Under the pieces are notes generated by a model. It was not told where the DNA came from and made no database searches. It saw only the letters and a list, made by a program, of their open reading frames with translations. Shown here one piece after another: positions 42,657-53,223 of a stretch of 64,000 nt of DNA; position 1 is the first letter of the stretch; every line of letters starts with the position of its first letter. Position numbers and translations under genes: made by a program. The stretch spans positions 37,088-101,087 of the forward strand of contig JADGRA010000003.1 in assembly GCA_017881265.1 (NCBI GenBank). The letters are read 5' to 3'. The DNA is from Myxococcaceae bacterium (lineage in GTDB: Bacteria; Myxococcota; Myxococcia; Myxococcales; Myxococcaceae).

Positions 42657-43684
42657 CCTATAACGCTGGACGGCGGGGGCGGCGCGGCGCGCTGCAGGAG
42701 AACGGCCACCAGCAGCGCCACCAGCGTGCCGGCCACGACGTCCAGCGCGCGGCTGGTCGCCCAGTGCCAGTTGCCAGATTCCAGAAGGCCCACGCCGAGG
42801 ACGATGGCCGGCGTCAGAAAGGCCAGGCTCCACCCGTAGGCCTCCGGCTGCAGGCGGAAGTAGCCCACCAACAGAAGGAAGATGAGCACCTCGGTGAGGA
42901 CGACCGAGCGCAGAAGAAACACCAGCGCCGCTGCCAGCGCGCACCCCACCAGCGTCCCGGCAAGCCGTTCCACCCCACGCCGCCGCGTGGTGGCGAGCTC
43001 CGGGCGCAGCACCATCAGCACGGACACCACCACCCAGTTGCCGCGGCGGACCTCCAGGGCCCGCACCGTAAGAAGGCACCCCGTCACCGCCGCGGCCAGC
43101 ACCAGGCCAAAGCGGCCCGCGGCGGCCGGAGACGCGGCGGACGCGGCCAGAAACCGCAGGCCGGCCACCGTCCGCTGCGCCACGCGGCGAATCCACCCGG
43201 CGGGCAGCGCGTCCAGCAACAGCAGGTGCGCCACCGTGCCCCCGACGGCCACCGCCAGGGCGCGCTCGGCGGCGGCCGACACGTCCCCGGGAAGCAGCTG
43301 GGCCAGGGCGAAGAGGACGGCCGGCACCGCCGCCAGCCGTCCCGCGGCGTCCGTCTTGCTTCTGGCCGCACCGGCCACCCAGCCCAAACCAAACATCCCC
43401 AAGGCGGCAAGGGCGAGGGAGTTGCCGGCCAACGTCCCGACAAACACCGCCGCAGCGCCCGCCAACGCGGCCAGGGCGAGGCTGGCCGCCCGGGAAGCCG
43501 GTTCCCCACCTGGGTCGGCAAGCGCCACCCGCCGGGCGCCCACCGCCATCACCAGCCCGAGGCCGGTGCGGCCGGACAGCTGGCCCGCGGCAATGCAGGC
43601 CGACACGGCCACCGCCGCCCGGAGGGCGGGCGAAAGCCGCCGCAGGGCCTGCCCCAGGCGCGGCAACATGTCTGACGGGGGCAA
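42653..43684 (-). CDS. FUSC family membrane protein
   Basis: 343 residues in two sets of about five hydrophobic segments separated by SSAASPAAAGRFG, with the family's conserved block RRGNWVVVSVLMVLRPELATTRRRGVERLAGTLVG (read in parts) at about 215-250. FUSC proteins are related to fusaric-acid and aromatic-acid efflux; the long soluble tail of the classic members is absent. It couples to the helicase gene by a 4-base overlap. Confidence 0.83.
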   Translation of the reverse strand: MPPSDMLPRLGQALRRLSPALRAAVAVSACIAAGQLSGRTGLGLVMAVGARRVALADPGGEPASRAASLALAALAGAAAVFVGTLAGNSLALAALGMFGLGWVAGAARSKTDAAGRLAAVPAVLFALAQLLPGDVSAAAERALAVAVGGTVAHLLLLDALPAGWIRRVAQRTVAGLRFLAASAASPAAAGRFGLVLAAAVTGCLLTVRALEVRRGNWVVVSVLMVLRPELATTRRRGVERLAGTLVGCALAAALVFLLRSVVLTEVLIFLLLVGYFRLQPEAYGWSLAFLTPAIVLGVGLLESGNWHWATSRALDVVAGTLVALLVAVLLQRAAPPPPSSVIG

Positions 43685-43736
43685 GGGGTGGGGCGCCTCC
43701 TTCGACGTTGCGCGCGGCCCCTCCAGGGGGTTGCGC

Positions 43737-45914
43737 TCAGGCCGGTGGGACGTTGCGAGTCACGGAGGGCTCGGCCGGCCCGGGCGTGTGGCGCAGCCGC
43801 GCATCCGCCGGCTTGGACTCGTCGTGGCGCCGCACCAGCTCCAGGGCGGCCATCTGGCTGCGGAATCCCGCGCCGCCCGCGTGCGGCGTCACCGGCACGT
43901 AGGTGCCTTCCCCAGTCAGTTCCATGGCCTTGGCGGTGTCGCGCAGGCTGAGGCCGAGGACTTCCTCGAGGAGGCGGGTGCGCAGGGCCGGGTCCTCGAC
44001 GGGCACCATGACTTCAATCCGGCGGAAGAAGTTGCGCGGCATCCAGTCGGCCGAGGTGAGGAAGACTTCGGCGCGCTCGCGGGCGCCGAAGGCGAACAGG
44101 CGCGTGTGTTCCAGGAAGCGGTCGACCACCGAGGTGACGCGGATGTGTTCCGAGATGCCAGGCAACCCTGGCCGCAGGCAGCAGATGCCTCGCACCAGGA
44201 GGTCCACCCGCACCCCGGCCTGGCTCGCCCGGTACAGGGCCCGGATGATGGTGGCATCCACCAGGTTGTTCATTTTCGCGACAATCCGCGCCGGCTCCCC
44301 CTTCCGCGCCCGCTCCGACTCACGCTCAATCAGCTGTAGCAGCCGGTCGGCCAGGGCGAAGGGGGCGACCACCAGCCGCTTGAATTTCGGCGGCACCGAG
44401 TAGCCGGTGAGCATGTTGAAGAGGGCTGTGACGTCGTCGGCAATCTCCTCGCGGGAGGTGAAGAGCGACACGTCGGTGTAGTGCCGGGCCGTCTGGCCGT
44501 TGTAGTCGCCCGTTCCGAGGTGGACGTAGCGGCGGATGCCCCCCGCCTCGCGCCGCACCACCAGCGCCACCTTGCAGTGTGTCTTCAGGCCGAGCAGGCC
44601 GTACACCACGTGCACGCCGGCCTCCTCCATCCGCCGTGCCCAGGCGATGTTGTTCGCCTCGTCGAGCCGGGCCTTGAGTTCCACCAGCACCGCGACCTGC
44701 TTGCCATTCTCCGCCGCCCGGCTCAGCGCCTGGGCGATGGGGCTCTCGGCGCTGATGCGGTAGAGGGTTTGCTTGATGGCCAGCACCGCCGGGTCGTCGG
44801 CGGCCTCTTCGATGAAGCGGACCACCGGGTCATACGACTCATAGGGGTGGTGCAGCAGCACGTCGCGCTGGGCGAAGACGGGGAACTGGCTCTGGACGTC
44901 CCGCAGGATGGGCGGCAGCACGGGCGAGAAGGGTTCCACCCGCAGGTCCGGGCGGGGGTCCCGCTCGGCCAGGGCCACCAGGTCCGACAGCTGCAGGGGC
45001 GCCTCAGACCGGTAGACGTCGTCGGCGGTCAGGTGCAGCGCCTTCTTGAGGGCTTCCTCCAGGGCGTCGGGCGCCCCCGCGTCCAGTTCCAGGCGGACGG
45101 TGGCGCCGCGCTCGCGCCGCTTCAAGTCGTCCTGGATGGAGGCCAAAAGGTCCTCGGACTCCTCCTCGTCCACGGCCAGGTCCCAGTTGCGCGTCACCCG
45201 GAAAGGCGCCGCGTGCTCCACCGTGAAGCCGGGGAAGAGGTCCCCGAGCGAGCGGCAGATGAGGTCTTCCAGAAGGACGTAGGCATGCCCGGCCAGGGAG
45301 GGGAGGGGCACCAGCCGTGGCAGGACGGAGGGCACCGGCACCACCGCCAGCTGCGTCGCCTCCACCACCGTGCGCGCACGGCCCTTGGCCGCCGGGCGGA
45401 GAACAGCGGCGATGTTGAGGGTCTTGTTGCGCAGGTGGGGAAACGGGTGGCCAGGGTCCACGGCGAGGGGGGTCAACGCCGGGAAGACGCTGGAGTTGAA
45501 GTGCTCCCGGGCTGCCGCTTGCCAGGTGGCGTCCAGGGAAGAGGTGGATAGAAGCGACACGCCCACCGCGCTCAGCGCCGGGAGGAGCTCCCCCCGCCAG
45601 AGGGGGCCGAGCTGGGCCACCAGAGCGTGGGCGCGCTCGGAAATGGCGGCCAGCTGCTCGGCGGGAAGCAGGCCGTCGGCCTCCGGGGCGGCCACCCCGC
45701 CGGCGAGCTGCTGCTTCAGCCCGGCGACCCGCACCATGAAGAATTCGTCGAGGTTGGCGGCGAAGAGCGCAAGAAACCTTATCCGCTCGTACAGCGGCAG
45801 GCCGCCGTTGCGGGCCTCCCCGAGGACCCTTTCATTGAAGGCGAGCCAGGATAGCTCCCGGTTCAGGAAGAGGCGCGCGTCGTTCAACTCCACGGTGGCA
45901 GGGGCTTCAGGCAT
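43737..45914 (-). CDS. ppk1: Polyphosphate kinase 1, second copy
   Basis: 725 residues. Same layout as the other PPK1: FLNRELSWLAFNERVLGEA, the histidine region RYVHLGTGDYNGQTARHYTD near residue 463, and LTSADWMPRNFFRRIEVMVP. The usual Asn of HLGTGN is Asp here (GTGD). The C-terminus carries ~30 extra residues (AGFRSQMAALELVRRHDESK). It is divergent from the ppx gene, so synthesis and degradation genes share a 98-base promoter region, as in many bacteria. Confidence 0.94.
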   Translation of the reverse strand: MPEAPATVELNDARLFLNRELSWLAFNERVLGEARNGGLPLYERIRFLALFAANLDEFFMVRVAGLKQQLAGGVAAPEADGLLPAEQLAAISERAHALVAQLGPLWRGELLPALSAVGVSLLSTSSLDATWQAAAREHFNSSVFPALTPLAVDPGHPFPHLRNKTLNIAAVLRPAAKGRARTVVEATQLAVVPVPSVLPRLVPLPSLAGHAYVLLEDLICRSLGDLFPGFTVEHAAPFRVTRNWDLAVDEEESEDLLASIQDDLKRRERGATVRLELDAGAPDALEEALKKALHLTADDVYRSEAPLQLSDLVALAERDPRPDLRVEPFSPVLPPILRDVQSQFPVFAQRDVLLHHPYESYDPVVRFIEEAADDPAVLAIKQTLYRISAESPIAQALSRAAENGKQVAVLVELKARLDEANNIAWARRMEEAGVHVVYGLLGLKTHCKVALVVRREAGGIRRYVHLGTGDYNGQTARHYTDVSLFTSREEIADDVTALFNMLTGYSVPPKFKRLVVAPFALADRLLQLIERESERARKGEPARIVAKMNNLVDATIIRALYRASQAGVRVDLLVRGICCLRPGLPGISEHIRVTSVVDRFLEHTRLFAFGARERAEVFLTSADWMPRNFFRRIEVMVPVEDPALRTRLLEEVLGLSLRDTAKAMELTGEGTYVPVTPHAGGAGFRSQMAALELVRRHDESKPADARLRHTPGPAEPSVTRNVPPA

Positions 45915-45928
45915 TCGGGGGCGTCTGG

Positions 45929-45944
45929 GTCACGAATAGGTGAC
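45929..45944. promoter_or_regulatory. Inverted repeat between ppk1 and ppx, candidate regulatory site
   Basis: GTCAC (45929-45933), six bases, GTGAC (45940-45944) form a symmetric site 15 bases upstream of the ppk1 start, in the only space between the divergent genes. It does not resemble a Pho box. Function is inferred only from position. Confidence 0.35.
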
Positions 45945-46012
45945 AGCGTGGTGGGAGGGCAAGCCCGGGGGCTCGCCGACGGTCGGACTGAGCTGATAAT
46001 GCCTCAACTCCA

Positions 46013-47599
46013 GTGACACGCATTCCCCTCACCGAGCCGGTCCTCGCCGCCATCGACGTGGGGACCAACGCCGTCCGGCTTGAGCTGGCGCGCCGGCTGT
46101 CCAACGGTTCGCTGGAGTCCCTGCACAGCGAGCGCGACCCAGTGCGGCCCGGCGAGGGCGTCTTTCGCACCGGGGCCATCCCCCGCGAGGTCGCCGACCG
46201 CCTGCTGTCCACCCTACGGCGGTACGGGGCGCTCTGCCGGCGCTACCATGCGGACGTGCGGGCAGTGGCCACCAGCGCCCTGCGCGAGGCGAAGAATCGC
46301 GACGACATTGTCCGCCGCGCCCGGGACGAGGCCGGCCTGCGGCTGGAGGTCATCTCCGGGATGGAGGAGGCACGCCTCACCACCCTGGGCGTGCTTCGGG
46401 GCAAGCCCCCCTCGGCCCGGTCCCTGTGCGTCGACATCGGGGGTGGCTCGACCGAGGTGGCTGCCGCCACGGGTGAGAACCCCACCTCCATGTGGAGCGT
46501 CGCCCTGGGCGCTGTCCGGCTGACGGAACTGTTTGGCACAGCCCGGGGCGTCAGTGGCAAGCAGCTAAAACTCATCCGGGGGTTTGCCGCGGAGGCCCTC
46601 ACCGAGTCCCTGCCGGCCCGCATCGCCCGCGCGCCGCGAAGCGCCCTGGGCAGCAGTGGCACCATCAACGCGGTGGTCGCCTTTGCCGCTGCCGAGGGCA
46701 CCGCCCACGCCACGGCCCGGCAGATTACGCAGGCGGTGGAGGAGCTGGCGGAGATGTCCCCGGCGCAGCTGCGCAAGCGCTTTGACCCGCAGCGCGCGGA
46801 GATTATCTGCGCCGGCGCCATCATCCTCGAGTCCGTCGTCCATCACCTTGGCCTGGAAACCGTCACCGCCGTCCAGCGGGGCCTGCGCGATGGAATTCTC
46901 GTCGACCTCGTCCGCCGCATCGACTCGCCCGCCGACGACCACAGCCTCGCCGAGGCCGCGCTACTCATCGGCCGCCGCTTCCAATTCGACGAGGCGCACT
47001 CTGCCCAGGTGACCCGGCTGGCCCTCCAGCTGTTTGACGACCTGGCGCCCTTGCACCGGCTGCCGGCCTCCTCCCGGCCGCTGCTCGAGGTGGCCTCGGT
47101 GCTGCACGACATTGGCAACTCGGTCAGCTACACCCGGCACCACCGCCACACCTACTACCTCATTCAGAACTCCGAGATTCCGGGCTTGCGCGACCGCGAG
47201 CGCGAGCTGGTGGCCCGCATCGCCCGCTACCACCGTCGAAGCCCGCCCGACGCGAGCCACTCCGGCATGGACGGGCTCCAACCGGCCGAGGTGCGACTCG
47301 TCCGGAAGCTGGCCACGCTGCTGCGCCTGGCCGACTCCCTGGACAGAAGCCACCGGCAGACGGTGCTGCGACTGCAAGCCCGGCTTCTGCCGAGCGCGGT
47401 CGTCGTCAAGCTGCGCGCTAAGCAGCCGGTGGACCTGGAGCTGTGGGATGCGGGACACGAGGCGGCGCTCTTCCGCCGCGTCTTCGGCCGCAAGCTCATC
47501 GTCCAGGTGGAACGTGTCTCGCAGCGCCCCTTGCGCCGCGGCGTCCGGGTGATTCCGCGTCTGGCGGCCCGTGTGGCGGTGGACCGACGGTGGAGCTGA
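46013..47599 (+). CDS. ppx: Exopolyphosphatase/GppA phosphatase with HD domain
   Basis: 528 residues from a GTG. Actin-like ATPase-fold motifs of Ppx/GppA: AAIDVGTNAVRLELAR, VDIGGGSTEVAAA, and LGSSGTINAVV. The C-terminal HD domain has VLHDIGNSV, the RHHRHTYYLIQNSEI segment and IARYHRRS. It hydrolyses polyphosphate or pppGpp. It faces the second ppk1 gene and overlaps the PilZ gene at its end. Confidence 0.92.
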   Translation: MTRIPLTEPVLAAIDVGTNAVRLELARRLSNGSLESLHSERDPVRPGEGVFRTGAIPREVADRLLSTLRRYGALCRRYHADVRAVATSALREAKNRDDIVRRARDEAGLRLEVISGMEEARLTTLGVLRGKPPSARSLCVDIGGGSTEVAAATGENPTSMWSVALGAVRLTELFGTARGVSGKQLKLIRGFAAEALTESLPARIARAPRSALGSSGTINAVVAFAAAEGTAHATARQITQAVEELAEMSPAQLRKRFDPQRAEIICAGAIILESVVHHLGLETVTAVQRGLRDGILVDLVRRIDSPADDHSLAEAALLIGRRFQFDEAHSAQVTRLALQLFDDLAPLHRLPASSRPLLEVASVLHDIGNSVSYTRHHRHTYYLIQNSEIPGLRDRERELVARIARYHRRSPPDASHSGMDGLQPAEVRLVRKLATLLRLADSLDRSHRQTVLRLQARLLPSAVVVKLRAKQPVDLELWDAGHEAALFRRVFGRKLIVQVERVSQRPLRRGVRVIPRLAARVAVDRRWS

Positions 47600-47949
47600 A
47601 CCCGCCAACCGAAGGGCCTCCGTCCGTCGAGCGGCGGCGCGAAGCGCGCATTCCCACCCGCATTGAGGTCCGCTTCACCGACGCCGTGCACGCCGCGCGC
47701 GTCCTGCACGCCTATTCCCTGGACTTCTCCCTGGGCGGCCTGTGCCTGCGCACGCGGCGCGCCTATGCGGTGGGGCGGACGCTGGCCCTCGACCTGGTGG
47801 TGGGGACGGAGCGGCTGCCCGTCCAGGCGGTGGTGGCCTGGGTGCGACCGGGCGACAAGGCGGTGGGCGTCCGCTTCGTCGACGTGGCTGAGGAAGCGCG
47901 CGCCCGTCTGCTGGTGCTCATGAAGTCGGTGGTGGGCACCGCGTCCTAG
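47590..47949 (+). CDS. PilZ domain protein
   Basis: 119 residues. The c-di-GMP-binding pattern is present: the RxxxR motif as RRREAR at about 14-19 and DFSLGGLCLR at about 44-53, then beta-barrel strands to WVRPGDKAVGVRF. The GTG start lies inside the last codons of ppx (10-base overlap), so it is translated with it; this suggests a c-di-GMP-responsive partner of the polyphosphate system, which is an inference from position. Confidence 0.87.
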   Translation: MELNPPTEGPPSVERRREARIPTRIEVRFTDAVHAARVLHAYSLDFSLGGLCLRTRRAYAVGRTLALDLVVGTERLPVQAVVAWVRPGDKAVGVRFVDVAEEARARLLVLMKSVVGTAS

Positions 47950-47978
47950 AAGGTGCCGCAGGCGCGCTGGGGGACGCC

Positions 47979-48476
47979 TCAGGGGATGCGCACCACCACG
48001 CCACGCTCGGCGTCGTGGAACTGCATCGCGGCGCAGAAGGCGACGACGCCGTCGTCCGGCAGGCTCGGCAGCTGCAACTCCAACCGCTTCACGCTGAGGA
48101 CCCGGGCCCGCTCCAGGGCCCGCTGCATCAGCGCCCGGGCCACCCCCCGGCGTCGCCAGGCAGCCGCCACCACCAACTCGTCAATGGTGGCGACGCGGCC
48201 GGACAGCCGCAGCTGCGGACGGTGCGAGAGCGACAGCAGCCCGATGGGGCGGTCCTGCGCATCCCCGGCCACGTACACCTCAATCTCCGGGTGGCTCAGC
48301 ACCCAGTGCACGGTGCCGGTGTCCCCGGCGCCCGGGTACCCCAGTTCCAGAAGCAGGGCACCCAGGTGCTCGCCGTCGCCACGGCGAGCCAGGCGGACGC
48401 GGAAGGCGGGAGTTCCACCCGGGCGAGGTCCTGGGGTGAGGGGTGCCACGCTGAAGGCGAAGCCTAGCGCACCCAC
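47979..48476 (-). CDS. GNAT family N-acetyltransferase
   Basis: 165 residues as drawn from GTG 48476; GTG 48449 is an alternative. Motifs: RLARRGDGEHLGALLLELG (motif C/D start), TIDELVVAAAWRRRGVARALMQRALERAR with the acetyl-CoA pyrophosphate loop (RRGVA), and a C-terminal FHDAERG. Substrate unknown. Convergent with ppx-PilZ. Confidence 0.83.
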   Translation of the reverse strand: MGALGFAFSVAPLTPGPRPGGTPAFRVRLARRGDGEHLGALLLELGYPGAGDTGTVHWVLSHPEIEVYVAGDAQDRPIGLLSLSHRPQLRLSGRVATIDELVVAAAWRRRGVARALMQRALERARVLSVKRLELQLPSLPDDGVVAFCAAMQFHDAERGVVVRIP

Positions 48477-48530
48477 GCACGCCCCGGGGTGTGTGCCGTT
48501 TGGGTGCCGTCACGCGCGCCCTTCGTGTCG

Positions 48531-49628
<1,098 letters not shown>

Positions 49629-49726
49629 GGTGTCGGTGGTGCCCCTCTTTGTAGCTCATGCCGTCACACACGTGCCACGCGTTGCTTCTTCGCTTGGCAG
49701 GCTGGCGTGGCATTCTTTTGCTGCAC

Positions 49727-50818
49727 ATGGCCGACATGGACACGCCCGAGGACCGACGCCTCTTCGAGGAGCTCGTCCGCAGGTACCTCGCCGGAGAGTT
49801 CTCCGCCCCGCCCAGCGCGGAGCCCTTTGAAGGCCTGCGGCCGGGCGACATCCAGCTGCTTCCGGTGCCGGGGACGGCCGAGCACGCGCGCGCCTCCAGG
49901 GCAGGGGAGGAGGCCCTGGGCGCGGGCCAGGTGGCGGCACTGGTGGTAGCGGGAGGGGCCGGGACGCGCTTTGGCGGTGCCGTGAAGGCGCTGGTCCCGG
50001 TGCTGGACGGAAAGACGTTCCTCGACTGCAAGCTGGCCGACGTCGCGCGCGCTAGTGCACGCGCCGGCCGCCCCATCCTGGTGGCGCTGATGACGTCCCA
50101 TCTAACGGACGCAGCCATCCGCGCCGCCGTGGCGGCCCGGCCCCCTCCGGTGCCGGTGCACCCCTTCCAGCAGCGAAGCCTGCCGCGCCTGCGGCTGGAC
50201 GGCAGCGTCTTCCGGGGGGCCGACGGTGCCCCCTCGCTAGCCCCAGCTGGGCACGGGGACGTCTTCCGGGCGCTGGTCGCCTCGGGGGTGGCTCGGACAC
50301 TCCACGCGGGCGGCGTCCGGCACCTCTATTTTTCCAACGTGGACAACCTGGCGGCCACCCTGGACGCGGTGGTGTTGGGCATGCACGTCAAGTCCGGCGC
50401 GGCGATGACGGTGGAGGTGACGGCACGCCGTTCCCCGGAGGGCCAACTCGACGCGGGTGCGGCGCCGGTGCGCATCCGGGGACAGCTCCAGCTGGTGGAG
50501 AAGGTGGACGCCTCGCAGCACACCACCATCTCCACCAACAACATCACCTTCGCCCTGGAACCCCTGCTCACCGAGGAGGTGCCGTTGCCCTGGCGGGCGG
50601 TGCGCAAGGAAGTCGACGCTGAGCCCGTCATCCAGTTCGAGCAAGTCACCGCCGAGGCGACCGGCCTGCGTCGCGCCGACGGGCGTCCCCTGCTGCCGGC
50701 GTGCTTCCTGCTAGTGCCCCGTGGGGAGGCGGCCACCACGCGCTTCGAGCCGGTGAAGACGCCGGCGGACCTCGCCTCTGTGGTGGCCCGGCTGCGCCGG
50801 GCCGCGGGGCCGTCTTGA
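49727..50818 (+). CDS. UTP-sugar-1-phosphate uridylyltransferase (UDPGP family)
   Basis: 363 residues. The nucleotide-binding pattern [20 protein letters not shown] with the activating lysine, [10 protein letters not shown], then [17 protein letters not shown] (metal-binding Asp) and NNITFAL match the UDP-glucose/UDP-GlcNAc pyrophosphorylase family. Next to galK (divergent), it probably converts the sugar-1-phosphate into UDP-sugar, a shortened Leloir route; no galT or galE is seen. Its stop overlaps the TTG start of the broken kinase gene by one frame step (TTGA). Confidence 0.84.
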   Translation: MADMDTPEDRRLFEELVRRYLAGEFSAPPSAEPFEGLRPGDIQLLPVPGTAEHARASRAGEEALGAGQVAALVVAGGAGTRFGGAVKALVPVLDGKTFLDCKLADVARASARAGRPILVALMTSHLTDAAIRAAVAARPPPVPVHPFQQRSLPRLRLDGSVFRGADGAPSLAPAGHGDVFRALVASGVARTLHAGGVRHLYFSNVDNLAATLDAVVLGMHVKSGAAMTVEVTARRSPEGQLDAGAAPVRIRGQLQLVEKVDASQHTTISTNNITFALEPLLTEEVPLPWRAVRKEVDAEPVIQFEQVTAEATGLRRADGRPLLPACFLLVPRGEAATTRFEPVKTPADLASVVARLRRAAGPS

Positions 50819-52161
50819 CCGCACCCCCCCGCCCCTCGCCCCTGGCGGACCCCCGTGCGCCCGCGCCGCACGTCCCCGGCACCGCCGCGGACGATGCGCT
50901 CCGCACGGGCGTCTTTCTCGTCTGGGCGGGGGTCAGCCTCGGCCTTGTTGCAGGCAGCCTCGTCCGCCCCTTCAACGGCCTCGTCCTTCTGGCGCACGGC
51001 GGGCTGACGGCGCTGTGGGTGGCGGCACCGGCGCTGGTGCGAAGCGTCCAGACCGAGCAGCGGGACTCTGCCGTGGCCTCCCTGCTGCTGGCGGCCGCGC
51101 CGTTGCTGGGCGCGGCGGGCGCACTGTCCGACGGGACGTCCAGCCCGGACTTCGTCTGCCTCTTCGCCGTCCCGCTCACCGCTGGCCTCCTGCTGCCGGA
51201 CGGGCGCGCTGCGGTGGCCCTCGTCGGGCTGCTGGGCCTGGGCCTGGGCGAGGGCCTGCTGTGGACGGGCGGCGCCGGGCTGCCCACCGTCCTTTTGTGG
51301 GCCCCTGGCCCTGGTGGCGGCAAGCCTCGCCGCCGGGAGGGTGGCCCGCGCCGTGCGTCCGGGGGGCCCGCCCGTCGGGGCGGAGCCCGTCCCTGCCGGT
51401 GGCGAGGACGGCCTCGCCACCGCGCGACAGGGTGCCCACGCGGAGCGGCTCGCGCTGCTCGGCCGCTTCGCCGCCGGCGTGGCCCACGACATCTCCAACC
51501 CGCTCACCTACCTCTCCACCAACCTGCAGCTGCTGGAGCGGGAGGCGGACTCCCTGCAGGAAGTCTCCCGGCGGGACGTGCACGCGGCGGTGGTGGAGAG
51601 CGCCCGGGCGGTGGACCGCATCACCGAGGTGCTGCGCACCCTGCGTCGCTTCGCGCGCTCGGAAGGGGTGGGCGCGCCACAGCCGGCGGAAGTCCGCCCA
51701 CTGGTGGAGGAGGCGCTTCAGCAGACCGCCCCTCGGGCTGCGCGGCATCCAGCTGGAGCGCGCGCTCGATGGGCCGCTGCCCCCGGTGACGGTGCGGCGC
51801 CGCCGGCTGGTGCAGGTGCTGGGCAACCTGCTCCTCAATGCGGCGGATGCGGTGATGGCGCCGCAGGTGAAGGAGCGGCGCATCCGCATTGGCGCCCATG
51901 CCGCCGCGGACGCCGTGTCCGTCTGGGTGGAGGACACAGGCCCCGGGCTCAGCCCTGAGGTGCTCGCCCATCTCTTCGAGCCCTTTTTCACCACCAAGCC
52001 CCCCGGCAAGGGCACCGGGCTGGGGTCGGGAATACGTCGAGGCGGACGGCGGTACCCTCAACCTCGAGCCGGCCCCTGGTGGGGGGACGCGCGCGGTGGT
52101 GACGTTCCCGCGTGCGCGTGGCGACGGCCTCCCCGTCTCCGACAGCGAGCGTGTAGCGTAG
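50815..52161 (+). pseudogene. Sensor histidine kinase broken by three frame changes
   Basis: The frame starts at TTG 50815 (overlapping the previous stop) and encodes about five membrane helices to near 51300. The kinase core then continues in the next frame: ALLGRFAAGVAHDISNPLTYL (His box) and RSEGVGAPQ; near 51730 it shifts again to LERALDGPLPPVTV, NLLLNAADAV (N box), VEDTGPGLSP (G1) and FEPFFTTKPPGKGTGLG (F, G2); near 52020 it shifts a third time to EYVEADGGTLNLEPAPGGG and ends at 52161. All three changes go in the same direction (+1), and the first two lie at CCCC runs (51302-51305, 51729-51732). Either a decayed gene or homopolymer sequencing errors. Confidence 0.78.
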
Positions 52162-52206
52162 AAACCCTCGCGGGGCCGGGCGTCCCCCCTTGGAGGAGCG
52201 GTGCAC

Positions 52207-52323
52207 ATGCGGTGGGCGAAGTGGGGAGTCCTGGTGGTCGACTCGCTGGCCCGGTGGGCAGCGGCCGGCTGCGCGGAGGACCAGCGCGCCTTCGTCTGGG
52301 CGCGCTCGCGAGCGGAGCTATGA
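52207..52323 (+). CDS. 38-residue peptide ORF, candidate precursor for the radical SAM enzyme
   Basis: Too short for routine calling, but supported by an ideal ribosome site GGAGGAG (52192-52198) 8 bases before the ATG and by ATGA overlap with the radical SAM start. Sequence features: four Trp (residues 3, 6, 17, 31), one Cys (22), an Ala-rich hydrophobic centre, and W-A-K (3-5) and W-A-R (31-33) triplets. Short Trp-containing precursors next to SPASM enzymes are typical of RiPPs such as streptide and cyclophane-type peptides. No leader/core division or protease is evident. A translation-coupling leader peptide is the main alternative. Confidence 0.45.
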   Translation: MRWAKWGVLVVDSLARWAAAGCAEDQRAFVWARSRAEL

Positions 52324-53216
52324 AGTCCGACGTCCCGGAGTCGCGAGCCACCGAGGCGGTCGCGCGCGGCCCCCGGGTGCCCTTCCGGTGGATGGACACG
52401 CTGTGGGTGCAAGTCACCGGAACGCTGTGCAACATCGCCTGCCAGCACTGCTTCATCAGCTGCGGACCCAAGGCCACGCAGATTCCCGTCATGGGCGTGG
52501 ACGAAGTCCAGCGCGCGCTTGACCAGGGACGCGATGCCGGCGTGCGCCACGTCTACTTCACCGGGGGCGAGCCGTTCCTGCACCCGGAGCTGCAGTCATT
52601 GGTGGCGCGGGCGCTCGACGTGGCGGCCCTCACCATCGTCACCAACGGCATCCTCCTGGACGACGACACCGTGCGCTGGCTGGCCGGGGCCTTCGAGCGG
52701 AGCCGCAACGCACTCGACCTGCGCGTCTCGCTGGACGGCATGACGGCGGCGCAGAACGACTCGGTGCGCGGTCGCGGGACCTTCGCGGAGATTGTCGCTG
52801 CCCTGCAGCGGCTGGGCGCCGGCGGCTTCAGCCCAGTGGTGACTGTGGTGGAGCATGAGCAGGGCCTGGAAGGCGCCGAGGCCCGGGCCCGGTTTCTCGA
52901 CTTCGTCCGGGGCTTGGGCATCCGTCAGCCACGCGTGAAATTCCTCCCGCTGCTGCGCATTGGCCGCGAGGCCCGTCGCAGCGAGGGCTACGCGGACCGC
53001 CTGGGGGACGAGGCGCTTCTCCCCGCGGTGGAGTCAAGCTTGCTGTGTGCCACCGGACGGTGCTTCACCGCCCAGGGCGTGTACACCTGCCCCATCCTCG
53101 TCGAGGACGCGAGCGCGCGCCTCGGCGCGAGCGTGGCCGAGGCGTCGCGGGGAATCCGGCTGGGCTGGGCGGCCTGCCAGACGTGCGTCCTCGACGGGCT
53201 GCGCTGCAACACCTGA
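52320..53216 (+). CDS. Radical SAM enzyme with SPASM/Twitch C-terminal domain
   Basis: 298 residues. The SAM-cluster motif CNIACQHC gives Cys37, Cys41, Cys44; GGEPFLHPEL and VSLDGMTAAQND are the following barrel motifs. The C-terminus carries six cysteines: 243, 248, 257 (CATGRCFTAQGVYTC) and 286, 289, 296 (CQTCVLDGLRC), the pattern of auxiliary Fe-S clusters in SPASM enzymes that modify peptides, such as SkfB and PqqE. ATG overlaps the 38-residue peptide ORF by four bases. The next gene is a metallophosphoesterase, 7 bases on. Substrate unknown, the peptide being the first candidate. Confidence 0.86.
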   Translation: MKSDVPESRATEAVARGPRVPFRWMDTLWVQVTGTLCNIACQHCFISCGPKATQIPVMGVDEVQRALDQGRDAGVRHVYFTGGEPFLHPELQSLVARALDVAALTIVTNGILLDDDTVRWLAGAFERSRNALDLRVSLDGMTAAQNDSVRGRGTFAEIVAALQRLGAGGFSPVVTVVEHEQGLEGAEARARFLDFVRGLGIRQPRVKFLPLLRIGREARRSEGYADRLGDEALLPAVESSLLCATGRCFTAQGVYTCPILVEDASARLGASVAEASRGIRLGWAACQTCVLDGLRCNT

Positions 53217-53223
53217 CGACACC

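Noticed and set aside
40662..42839. 725-codon plus-strand frame opposite the helicase
   Set aside because: Antisense to a gene with all helicase motifs; low-complexity composition typical of GC-rich shadows.
51302..51732. Programmed frameshifting in the histidine kinase
   Set aside because: Three shifts in one gene, no slippery-site plus structure pattern, and such regulation is not known for sensor kinases; error or decay is simpler.
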